Positions 18,402 through 26,200 of a stretch of DNA of 64,000 nucleotides are shown here, one piece after another. The notes beneath the pieces were generated by a model, which was given only the letters and a program-made list of their open reading frames with translations, was not told the origin of the DNA and searched no databases. Each line of letters begins with the position of its first letter. Position 1 is the first letter of the stretch. The stretch comes from Roseateles_B flavus. Lineage in GTDB: Bacteria > Pseudomonadota > Gammaproteobacteria > Burkholderiales > Burkholderiaceae_C. The translations under genes were made by a program, and so were the position numbers. The stretch covers positions 389,784-453,783 of the forward strand of contig NZ_JBDPZC010000003.1 in NCBI RefSeq assembly GCF_039872765.1. Direction: 5' to 3'.

Positions 18402-18516
18402 GTCCGGCTCCTGCCCCGTCATGCCAGCGGGGCTGCGGTCCATGCTAGCCAGCGGGCGGCGGGCCGACAAGCGCCAGCGCCGCCGGCGCTGCGCTGCGCT
18501 GTCCCGTGTGCGTGGC

Positions 18517-19698
18517 TCAGGGCTTGATGCGGATGCCGCGCGCCAGCCACTGCGCGCCGCCCAGCATCACCGCCATCAGCCACATGGGCGCGGCCTTCAG
18601 CGTGGCGGCGGCGAGCAGGCCGAAGCCGGTAGGCATGCTCACCGTGGCCGCGTTGACCATGAGCATGCGCAGGCCCAGCGCCTGGCCGTGGGCGTCATGC
18701 GGCGTCACCCGGTGCAGCATGGACAGCACCATGGGCTGCACCGAGCCCAGGGCCAGACCCAGCAGGGCCGAGCCGAACATCAGCCCCGGCGTGCCCGGCA
18801 GCCAGGCGTAGACCGCCAGCATCAGCATGGCCAGGCCCATGGCCCAGCGCAGGGCGCGCAGCTCGTCCAGGGTCTCGCCCCAGCGGGCGATGGCCAGGCG
18901 CACGCAGGTGGCGGCGACCGCGAAGGAGCCCAGCACCAGGCCGATGCTGGAGGCGCTGAGCCCCTTGCCGTGGCCGACCACGGGCACGACGAAGCTGTGC
19001 GCGTCCCAGCAGGCCGACAGCACGATGTTGACCATCAGCAGGCGGCGCAGGGCCGGCTGCTTCAGCAGGGCCCAGGCCGGGCGCTGGCGTGCCGCGCCGG
19101 CATGCGGCACGGGCACATGGCGCGGCACCTGGCGGGCGATCCACCAGGCCACCAGGGGCATGAGCACGGCCAGGGCAAAGGCCCAGCGGAAGCCGGCGTG
19201 GTCGATCAGCAGGCCCGTCACGACCGGGGCGATGGCATTGGACAGGGCCGGTCCCAGCGCCACCCAGCTGAAGACCTTCTTGAGCTCCGAGGGGCCGCTG
19301 GCCATCAGCCCGGCCTCGCGCTGGATGGCCACAGCGGCCACGGCCACCGCGCCGCCGCTGAGCAGGCAGCTCAGCGCGATGGCCCACAGCTGCAGCGAGG
19401 CCCAGGCCACCAGCGCGCCGGCCAGCGCCATGCAGACCCCCAGCCCCACGGGCCGGTGAAAGCCATGGCGATCCGCCAGGCGACCGGCCCAGAGCGAGAG
19501 CGCGATGGGCGCCACCGCGAAGAGGCTCAGCAGCACACCCACCGCCCATTCGCCGTGCCCCTCGCGCAGCACCCACAGGCTGGCCGCGACGCGCGTGACG
19601 GCCATGCAGGCATGAACGGCAATCAGGCTGGCGATGACCCAGGGAAAGGCGCGGCTCAGCGGGGCGGGTGAGGCGGAGGCCGGGGCGGGCTCCGTCAT
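18517..19698 (-). CDS. Major facilitator superfamily transporter
   Basis: 393 residues with about 12 hydrophobic segments and the MFS loop signature AGRLADRHGFHRPVG after the second helix. Substrate unknown; the fold resembles drug or metabolite efflux MFS proteins. Its start overlaps the rmuC stop by four bases (ATGA on the minus strand), so it is translated with rmuC, although no functional link is obvious. Confidence 0.85.
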   Translation of the reverse strand: MTEPAPASASPAPLSRAFPWVIASLIAVHACMAVTRVAASLWVLREGHGEWAVGVLLSLFAVAPIALSLWAGRLADRHGFHRPVGLGVCMALAGALVAWASLQLWAIALSCLLSGGAVAVAAVAIQREAGLMASGPSELKKVFSWVALGPALSNAIAPVVTGLLIDHAGFRWAFALAVLMPLVAWWIARQVPRHVPVPHAGAARQRPAWALLKQPALRRLLMVNIVLSACWDAHSFVVPVVGHGKGLSASSIGLVLGSFAVAATCVRLAIARWGETLDELRALRWAMGLAMLMLAVYAWLPGTPGLMFGSALLGLALGSVQPMVLSMLHRVTPHDAHGQALGLRMLMVNAATVSMPTGFGLLAAATLKAAPMWLMAVMLGGAQWLARGIRIKP

Positions 19699-21194
19699 GC
19701 AGGCTCGTCCTCGGCCGCCTCGGATCCTTCCGCCAGGCCCAGGGCCAGCAGACGCTGGCTGCTGTCCTCCGGCAGGGCCTCGACGGTCTTGAGCCGGCGG
19801 TTCATGGCGCGGGTGCGGACCTCGGCGGCCTCGATGGTGTTGCTGGCCTCATCCAGCTTCTTCTTGGTCTTGGCCAGCACCTCGCCGAACTTGCCGAACT
19901 CAGTCTTGACGGCACCCAGCACCTCCCAGACCTCGGCCGAGCGCTTCTCCAGCGCCAGCGTGCGGAAGCCCATCTGCAGGCTGGTCAGGGTGGCCAGCAG
20001 CGTGGTGGGTCCCACCAGCATCACCTTGTGCTCGCGCTGCAGGGACTCGACCAGGCCCGGGCGGCGCAACGCCTCGGCGTAGAGCCCTTCCGTGGGCACG
20101 AAGAGCATGCCGAAGTCGGTGGTGTGCGGCGGGGCGATGTACTTCTCGCGGATGGTGCGGGCCTCCAGGCGCAGGCGCGTCTCGATGGCCTTGGCGGCCT
20201 GTTCGACGCCGGCGGCGTCGGCGCGGTCCTGGGCCTCGAGCAGGCGTTCGTAGTCCTCGCGGGGGAACTTGGCGTCGATGGGCAGCCACAGCGGCACGCC
20301 GTCCGCGCGCTGGCCCGGCAGCTTGATGGCGAACTCCACGCGCTCGCTCGAGCCCGGCAGCGTGGCCACGTTGGACGCGTACTGCTCGGGCGTGAAGACC
20401 TGCTCCAGCAGGCCGGCCAGCTGGACCTCGCCGAAGATGCCGCGCGTCTTCACATTCGTCAGCACGCGGTTGAGCGAGCCGACGTCGCGGGCCAGGTTCT
20501 GCATCTCGCCCAGGCCCTTGTGGACCTGCTCCAGGCGGTCGGCCACCTGCTTGAAGCTCTCGCCCAGGCGCTGCTCCAGCGTGGCGTGCAGCTTCTCGTC
20601 GACCGTGGCGCGCATCTGCTCGAGCTTCTTCTCGTTGTCCTGCTGGATGGACTGCAGGCGCTGCTCCACCGTCAGGCGCAGCTCGGCCAGGCGCTGCTCA
20701 TTGCCCTGCTGCAGCTGCTGCAGCTGTTCGCGCAGCCCTTGCGCCAGCTGGGCCAGGCTCTCGGCCTGGGACTGGCTGCTGCGCAGCGCGGCGGCGTCCT
20801 GGGCCTCGCGGGCGGCGAGCGCCTGCGCGGCCAGCGATTGCGTGGTGGCCTGCAGGCCCTGGGAGAGCGCCGTCTGCAGGCTGGCCAGCTGCACGCGCAG
20901 GCTGTCGATCTGCTCGTTCTGCGTGCGCACGGCGTCGCCGCTCTGGCCCATCAGTGCCTGCTGGAACTGGGCCAGCTGGCCCAGGGTCTCCTGGCGCAGG
21001 GCGGTGCTGCCGCGCTGCAGCTCCTCGCGCAGCTCGCGCTCCAGGCGCTCGGTCAGGCGGCCCTGGGCGTCCTGGCCCTGCAGCAGGGCCTGCAGCTGCG
21101 GGGACTCCGGGGCCTGTTTCTGGCGCAGGGCCAGCACGACGAGGACGAGGAGGAGGGCCAGGCAGGCCAGCAGGAGCAGTTCGGCAAGCGTCAT
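19695..21194 (-). CDS. rmuC: DNA recombination protein RmuC
   Basis: 499 residues. One N-terminal membrane helix (LLLLACLALLLVLVVLAL), then a long Gln/Leu/Glu-rich coiled coil (about residues 35-230), then the conserved RmuC domain with a nuclease-like core (GIFGEVQLAGLLEQVFTPEQY, LPIDAKFPREDYERL). RmuC limits DNA inversions at short inverted repeats in E. coli. It is translationally coupled to the downstream MFS gene. Confidence 0.94.
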   Translation of the reverse strand: MTLAELLLLACLALLLVLVVLALRQKQAPESPQLQALLQGQDAQGRLTERLERELREELQRGSTALRQETLGQLAQFQQALMGQSGDAVRTQNEQIDSLRVQLASLQTALSQGLQATTQSLAAQALAAREAQDAAALRSSQSQAESLAQLAQGLREQLQQLQQGNEQRLAELRLTVEQRLQSIQQDNEKKLEQMRATVDEKLHATLEQRLGESFKQVADRLEQVHKGLGEMQNLARDVGSLNRVLTNVKTRGIFGEVQLAGLLEQVFTPEQYASNVATLPGSSERVEFAIKLPGQRADGVPLWLPIDAKFPREDYERLLEAQDRADAAGVEQAAKAIETRLRLEARTIREKYIAPPHTTDFGMLFVPTEGLYAEALRRPGLVESLQREHKVMLVGPTTLLATLTSLQMGFRTLALEKRSAEVWEVLGAVKTEFGKFGEVLAKTKKKLDEASNTIEAAEVRTRAMNRRLKTVEALPEDSSQRLLALGLAEGSEAAEDEPA

Positions 21195-21287
21195 GGGCCG
21201 ATTGTCTCAGGCAGCCGGGCCCGGCGCCTCGGGCCCCACCTGCTGTGCGAACAGGCGCGGGCCGCCCCGTAAAATCCGCCTCTCAAC

Positions 21288-22334
21288 ATGCCGTCCATCC
21301 AAAGCATCCAAGACATCCGGGACCGCCTGCGCGCCCTCGGCGCCCTGCCCAGGCACGAGCACCGCGTGCTGCGGCTCTGGAGCCAGGCCCTGCCCCAGGC
21401 CACCACCAAGCGCCCCATCGAGGACTTCCTGCCCAAGACCCTGCGCGAGGCACTGCCCGCGCTGGAGGCCGAGCTGGACGCCCTCGCCCGCGTGCAGAGC
21501 GAGCACCCGGCCGAGGACGGCTCCAAGCGCCTGCTGGTCGAGCTGGGCGACGGCCAGACGGTCGAGAGCGTGCTGCTGCCGCGGGATGGGCTGTGCGTGT
21601 CCAGCCAGGTGGGCTGCGCGGTGGGCTGCCAGTTCTGCATGACGGGCCGCTACGGGCTGCTGCGCCAGGTCACCAGCGCCGAGATCGTGGCGCAGGTCGT
21701 GCTCGGACGGCGGCAGCGGCCGGTGAAGAAGGTCGTGTTCATGGGCATGGGCGAGCCGGCCCACAACCTGGAGCACGTGATGGAGGCCATCGAGCTGCTG
21801 GGCACCGCCGGCAACATCGGCCACAAGAGCCTGGTCTTCTCGACCGTGGGCGACCCGCGCGTCTTCGAGCGTCTGCCGCAAGGGCCGGTGAAGCCGGCGC
21901 TTGCGCTCTCTCTTCACACCAGCAAGGCCGCGCTGCGCGAGCAGCTGCTGCCGCGCGCGCCGCGCCTCACGCCCGAGGAGATCGTGGCCGAGGGCGAGCG
22001 CTATGCGCGGCTCAGCGGCTATCCCATCCAGTATCAATGGACCCTGATCGAGGGCGTCAACGACGGCGAGGACGAGCTGGACGGCATCGTGCGCCTGCTC
22101 AAGGGCCGTTATGGCGTGCTCAACATGATTCCCTACAACAGCGTGCCCGAGCTGCCCTTCAAGCGCCCGGCCTGGGAGCGCGCCGCCGAGATCGCCCGCC
22201 AGCTGCACCGGCGCGGCGTGCTGACCAAGCTGCGCAACTCCGCCGGCCAGGAGGTGGACGGCGGCTGCGGCCAGCTGCGGGCCCGCACGCTGGACGGCTC
22301 GGTGGCGGTGCGCGTGATGCGCAAGGCAGGCTGA
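21288..22334 (+). CDS. RlmN/Cfr-family radical SAM RNA methyltransferase (paralogue)
   Basis: 348 residues. The radical SAM cluster motif is CAVGCQFC (C-x3-C-x2-C). The two Cys used for methyl transfer in RlmN have counterparts: one in LCVSSQVG and one in VDGGCGQL near the C-terminus. The SAM-binding GMGEP motif is present. RlmN proper methylates A2503 of 23S rRNA and A37 of some tRNAs. In Burkholderiales rlmN usually sits beside ndk and ispG and is somewhat longer. Here the neighbours differ, so I read this as a second family member whose RNA target is not known. Confidence 0.8.
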   Translation: MPSIQSIQDIRDRLRALGALPRHEHRVLRLWSQALPQATTKRPIEDFLPKTLREALPALEAELDALARVQSEHPAEDGSKRLLVELGDGQTVESVLLPRDGLCVSSQVGCAVGCQFCMTGRYGLLRQVTSAEIVAQVVLGRRQRPVKKVVFMGMGEPAHNLEHVMEAIELLGTAGNIGHKSLVFSTVGDPRVFERLPQGPVKPALALSLHTSKAALREQLLPRAPRLTPEEIVAEGERYARLSGYPIQYQWTLIEGVNDGEDELDGIVRLLKGRYGVLNMIPYNSVPELPFKRPAWERAAEIARQLHRRGVLTKLRNSAGQEVDGGCGQLRARTLDGSVAVRVMRKAG

Positions 22335-22347
22335 AGAGGCGCGAGGA

Positions 22348-22767
22348 TCAGGCGGCCGCAGGTTCGCAGTTGACCATCCAGGGCACGCCGAAGCGGTCCG
22401 TCAGCATGCCGAAGCCGGGCGACCAGAAGGTGGGGCCATAGGGCATGGTCACCTGGCCTCCGACGGACAGGGCCTGGAAGAGCCGCTCGCCTTCGGCCGG
22501 CTCGTGGGCCGAGACGGTCAGGCTGAAGCCCTTGTAGCCTTCGAAGGGCATGCCCGGCGGCATGTCCGAGCCCATGAGGGTCAGGCCTTGCGCCTCGATG
22601 CGGGCATGCATGATGCGGCCCTTCCATTCGTCCGGCGTGGGCGGGCGCTCGGGGGCCGGCGGCGCCTCGCCGTAGGTAGAGCGCATGGTCTTGCGGCCGC
22701 CCAGGGCGGCGGCGTAGAAGTCCAGGGCCTCGTCGCAGCGGCCGTCAAAGCTCAGGTAGGCAATCAT
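22348..22767 (-). CDS. VOC-family (PhnB-like) protein
   Basis: 139 residues of the glyoxalase/bleomycin-resistance/PhnB fold. Typical features are the start MIAYLSFDGRCDEALDFYAAALGG, given here as a family-style opening of under two turns of the fold, the GSDMPPG loop and the C-terminal DRFGVPWMVNC. The reaction is unknown; PhnB-like proteins often lack the full metal site. GAAGGAGA precedes the start. Confidence 0.85.
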   Translation of the reverse strand: MIAYLSFDGRCDEALDFYAAALGGRKTMRSTYGEAPPAPERPPTPDEWKGRIMHARIEAQGLTLMGSDMPPGMPFEGYKGFSLTVSAHEPAEGERLFQALSVGGQVTMPYGPTFWSPGFGMLTDRFGVPWMVNCEPAAA

Positions 22768-22899
22768 GGGGAGTCTCCTTCCTCAGGTTCGGGGTTCGGG
22801 GCCTTGCGCCCCCGCCCGGTATAACCCGATTCGGAGACGGGCGCCGACGAGACCCTGCCGGCGTCCTTGCCGCCAGGGACATCGGCGCCCTGGCCTGGC

Positions 22900-23871
22900 T
22901 CAGTTCAGCGCCGTCTTCATCGTCCCGCCGGTCAGCGCGGCGATGAGGTTGTCCACTGCCAGATCGCACATGGCGCGGCGCGTGGGGATGGAGGCACTGG
23001 CGATGTGCGGCGTCAGCACCACGTTGCGGCAGGCCAGCAGGCCCGGGTGCACGGCGGGCTCGCCCTCGAACACGTCCAGGCCTGCCGCGGCCAGGCGCCC
23101 GGCCTGCAGGGCCTCGGCCAGAGCGGCGTCGTCGACGATGCCGCCGCGCGCCACATTGGTCAGCGTGGCCGAGGGCTTCATCAGGGCCAGCTCGGCCGCA
23201 CCGATGAGGTGGTGCGCCTCGGGGCTGTAGGGCAGCACGATGACGAGGTGGTCGCTCCGGCGCAGCAGGTCCTCCTTGCTGACCCAGCACGCCCCCAGCG
23301 GCTGCTCCACTTCCGGCGCGAGCCGGCTGCGGTTGTGATAGAGCACGGACATGCCGAAGCCCAGCGCCCCGCGCCGTGCAATGGCCTGCCCGATGCGGCC
23401 CATGCCCAGGACGCCGAGGGTGCTGCCATGCAGGTCCGCGCCCACCAGCAGGTCCACATGCCACTGCTTCCATTGCCCTTCGCGCAGGTAGCGCTCGGAT
23501 TCGCTGATGCGCCGCGCGGCGGCCATCATCAGCGCGAAGCCGAAGTCGGCCGTGGTCTCGGTCAGCACGTCCGGGGCGTTGCTGACACGCACGCCGCGCG
23601 CGGTGCAGGCGGCCAGGTCCACGTTGTTGTAGCCCACGGTCATCAGGCAGACGGCGCGCAGCTGCGGGCAGGCGTCCAGCAGCGCGGCGTCGATGCGCTC
23701 GGTGCCGGTGGCGAAGAGGCCCGCCTTGCCCTGCAGGCGCCGGACCAGCGCCTCGGGGGGCAGGGGCTCGTCGCTGTCGGTCTCCTCGACCTCGGCATGC
23801 TCGCGCAGGCGCTCGACGATGTCCGCAAAGATGCGGCGGGCCACGAAGACGGCCGGCTTGTTGGGGCTCAT
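22900..23871 (-). CDS. D-2-hydroxyacid dehydrogenase (glyoxylate/hydroxypyruvate reductase-like)
   Basis: 323 residues, NAD(P)-dependent. The nucleotide-binding motif is LGVLGMGRIGQAIA; catalytic Arg is in NVARGGIVDD, the Glu in DVFEGEP and the His in LTPHIASAS. This set is typical of GhrB/GyaR-type reductases of glyoxylate or hydroxypyruvate; the exact substrate cannot be read. It starts 8 bases after the nitroreductase stop and is the last gene of a four-gene minus-strand operon. Confidence 0.88.
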   Translation of the reverse strand: MSPNKPAVFVARRIFADIVERLREHAEVEETDSDEPLPPEALVRRLQGKAGLFATGTERIDAALLDACPQLRAVCLMTVGYNNVDLAACTARGVRVSNAPDVLTETTADFGFALMMAAARRISESERYLREGQWKQWHVDLLVGADLHGSTLGVLGMGRIGQAIARRGALGFGMSVLYHNRSRLAPEVEQPLGACWVSKEDLLRRSDHLVIVLPYSPEAHHLIGAAELALMKPSATLTNVARGGIVDDAALAEALQAGRLAAAGLDVFEGEPAVHPGLLACRNVVLTPHIASASIPTRRAMCDLAVDNLIAALTGGTMKTALN

Positions 23872-23879
23872 CAGGGGCC

Positions 23880-24605
23880 TCACTGATCCAGGAAGCGGAC
23901 GAACTCGTCCAGCGCGGCGCGCTCGGTCACCAGGCTGTTCTCGATGGCGTTCGGGTCCGCGTAGCCCAGGGCCATGCCGCAGACCAGCATCTGCTCGGGC
24001 CCGAACTTCAGCTCCTCGGCGATCAGGCGGTGGAACTGGGTGAAGGCCGCCTGCGGGCAGGTGTGCAGGCCGCGGCCGCGGGCGGCGATCATGATGTTCT
24101 CGAGGAACATGCCGTAGTCCAGCCAGCTGCCCTGCTGCATCACGCGGTCGATGCTGAAGATCAGGCCCACCGGCGCGTCGAAGAAGCGGTAGTTGCGGCC
24201 GTGCTGCTCGTGCATGCGGGCCTTGTCGCCCTTGGTGATGTTGAGCAGGCCGTAGAGGTCCCAGCCCACCTTGCGGCGGCGGTCGATGAAGGGCGAGACC
24301 CATTCGCGCGGGTAGTAGGCGTACTCCTCCTGGTGCGTGGACAGCTCCTGCGGGTCGTCATAGACGGCCATGATGCGGTCGCTGAGCCGCTTCAGCGCCG
24401 CGCCGGTGAGCACATGCACCTGCCAGGGCTGGGTGTTGGTGCCCGAGGGCGCGCGGGCGGCCACGCGCAGGATGTCCTCCAGGGTCTCGCGCGGGACGGG
24501 CATGTCCAGGAAGGCGCGCATCGAATGGCGGGTGCGGATGGCCTCGTCCACGGCCGCCTGGGCCTCGGGGCTGGGTCGATCAAAGACAGGGTTCTTGGCA
24601 CTCAC
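23880..24605 (-). CDS. Nitroreductase-family flavoprotein
   Basis: 241 residues; FMN-binding pattern RHSMRAFLDMPVP at the N-terminus and ARAPSGTNTQPWQVHV, both hallmarks of nitroreductases, with the C-terminal GMALGYAD. It probably reduces nitro-aromatics or quinones with NAD(P)H. I start it at the GTG at 24603-24605, which overlaps the thioesterase stop (GTGA); the longer ATG-initiated frame would run deep into that gene. Confidence 0.87.
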   Translation of the reverse strand: MSAKNPVFDRPSPEAQAAVDEAIRTRHSMRAFLDMPVPRETLEDILRVAARAPSGTNTQPWQVHVLTGAALKRLSDRIMAVYDDPQELSTHQEEYAYYPREWVSPFIDRRRKVGWDLYGLLNITKGDKARMHEQHGRNYRFFDAPVGLIFSIDRVMQQGSWLDYGMFLENIMIAARGRGLHTCPQAAFTQFHRLIAEELKFGPEQMLVCGMALGYADPNAIENSLVTERAALDEFVRFLDQ

Positions 24606-25078
24606 TTGGGCAGTCCTTCCAGGGCTTGCAGGGCGTTCAGATAGGCCGCGGGCAGGGCCGGCACGGGGCGGCGCGTCTCGCGGTCGACGTAGACATGGAC
24701 GAAGTGGCCGCGCGCCGCACACGAGGGCGCACCTTCGGCGAAGAGGCCGATCTCGTAGCGCACGCTGGAGCGGCCGCGGTGCGCCACGCGCAGGCCGGCC
24801 TCCACGCGCTGCGGGAAGGCCAGCGATTCGAAGTAGTTGCAGCGCGTCTCCACCACCAGGCCGATCACCTCGCCGCCGTGCAGGTCCAGCGCGCCCTGCT
24901 CGATCAGGTACTGGTTCACCGCGGTATCGAAGAGGCTGTAGTAGACGACGTTGTTGAGGTGGCCGTAGAGGTCGTTGTCCATCCAGCGGGTGCTCAGCGG
25001 GATGAAGCGGGCGAAGGCGCTGCGGGGCTCGGGGCCGGGGCGCGCGTCAGGGGCGGGGGCGGGGGCGGCGTTCGTCAT
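24602..25078 (-). CDS. 4-hydroxybenzoyl-CoA thioesterase-like hotdog protein
   Basis: 158 residues with the hotdog-fold signature RWMDNDLYGHLNNVVYYS, where the Asp and the HLNN helix form the acyl-CoA thioesterase active site of the 4HBT family. The acyl-CoA used is unknown. Both ends overlap neighbours: its ATG shares four bases with the deacetylase stop, and its stop shares four with the nitroreductase GTG, so the genes are translationally coupled. Confidence 0.87.
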   Translation of the reverse strand: MTNAAPAPAPDARPGPEPRSAFARFIPLSTRWMDNDLYGHLNNVVYYSLFDTAVNQYLIEQGALDLHGGEVIGLVVETRCNYFESLAFPQRVEAGLRVAHRGRSSVRYEIGLFAEGAPSCAARGHFVHVYVDRETRRPVPALPAAYLNALQALEGLPK

Positions 25079-26040
25079 CGGGCCATTGTTCCACCGGCGT
25101 CCTGCCAGCGCTGCCACGCGCGCGACGCCGCCTGCACCGTCGCGTACTGCACCTCCACCATGGCGGCCAGGTCCGCGCCATAGCCGCCGGCCATGCTCAG
25201 GGCCACGGGGATGCGGCGCTGCCAGAGCCAGTCCAGCACGCGCTCGTCCCGCGCCAGCAGGCCGGCCGCGCTGAGCTTCAGGCGCCCCAGCCGATCGCCC
25301 TCGTGCGGATCGGCGCCCGCCAGGTAGAAGGCCAGGCCGGGCGGGTGCGCCTGCGTGCGTCGATCGACCTCGGCCAGGGCCTCGTCCAGCGCGGCCAGGT
25401 AGGCCGCATCGGCGGTGCCGTCGGGCAGTTCCACATCCAGGCTGCTGGCCTCCTTGCGGAAGGGGAAGTTGCGGGCGCCGTGCAGGGACAGGGTGAAGAC
25501 GCTGGGGTCGTCCCGGAAGATGGCGGCGGTGCCATTGCCCTGGTGCACGTCCAGGTCGATCACCAGCACCCGCAGGCCGGGGCAGGCGCTGCCCCGGCGG
25601 CCGTGCCATTCGGCCTGCATCAGCCGGGCGGCCACCGCCACGTCATTGAACACGCAGTAGCCGCTGCCCTTGTGGGCATAGGCGTGATGGGTGCCGCCGG
25701 CCAGGTTCATGGCCACGCCCTCGCTCAGGGCCGTGCGGGCGGCGGCGATGGTGGCGCCCACCGAATGGCGCGAGCGCACCGGCATGGCGGGCGACCAGGG
25801 GAAGCCGATCTCGCGCTGCTCGGCCTCGCTAAGGCGGCCGTCCAGCACCCGGGCGATGTAGTCCGGCTCATGGGCCAGGGCCAGCTCGCCCTCGCTGGCC
25901 GCGGGCGCCGGGCACAGCCACACCGCGCCGGGTTCGGCCTCCACGCGCTCCCGCAGCAGGCGGTACTTGGCCTGCGGGAAGCGGTGCTGGGCGGGCAGCT
26001 GCAAGGCGTGGGCGTCGGAGTGAAAGGCCTGCATGGGCAT
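25075..26040 (-). CDS. Histone-deacetylase-superfamily hydrolase
   Basis: 321 residues of the HDAC/acetylpolyamine amidohydrolase fold. Catalytic residues are readable: the His pair in GGTHHAYA, zinc ligands in LVIDLDVHQGNG and AGADPHEGDRLG, and the GGYG loop near the C-terminus. In bacteria such enzymes deacetylate small molecules, polyamines or proteins; the substrate is open. Either the ATG at 26040 or the one two codons inside could be used. First gene of a coupled operon with a thioesterase, a nitroreductase and a dehydrogenase. Confidence 0.9.
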   Translation of the reverse strand: MPMQAFHSDAHALQLPAQHRFPQAKYRLLRERVEAEPGAVWLCPAPAASEGELALAHEPDYIARVLDGRLSEAEQREIGFPWSPAMPVRSRHSVGATIAAARTALSEGVAMNLAGGTHHAYAHKGSGYCVFNDVAVAARLMQAEWHGRRGSACPGLRVLVIDLDVHQGNGTAAIFRDDPSVFTLSLHGARNFPFRKEASSLDVELPDGTADAAYLAALDEALAEVDRRTQAHPPGLAFYLAGADPHEGDRLGRLKLSAAGLLARDERVLDWLWQRRIPVALSMAGGYGADLAAMVEVQYATVQAASRAWQRWQDAGGTMAR

Positions 26041-26121
26041 CGGGCGGCAGCCCGGCGGGGCGGAGATGGCGGCATCCTAGCCACAAACGCGCCCGGAGCG
26101 CCGGCCGCCACCGCCCCAACG

Positions 26122-26157
26122 AAAAAACACCCCGGCAACTGGCGTCGCCGGGGTGTT
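26122..26157 (-). terminator. Rho-independent terminator of the TonB-dependent receptor gene
   Basis: Read on the minus strand: AACACCCCGGC, a loop of about 10, GCCGGGGTGTT, then a T-run. The stem is 11 bp. It lies 44 bases after the receptor stop. On the plus strand there is no T-run, so it acts only for the receptor. Confidence 0.92.
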
Positions 26158-26200
26158 CCATGGAGCCGGCCTCAGCCGGTCAGGACCGGAGGTCCGGCCC

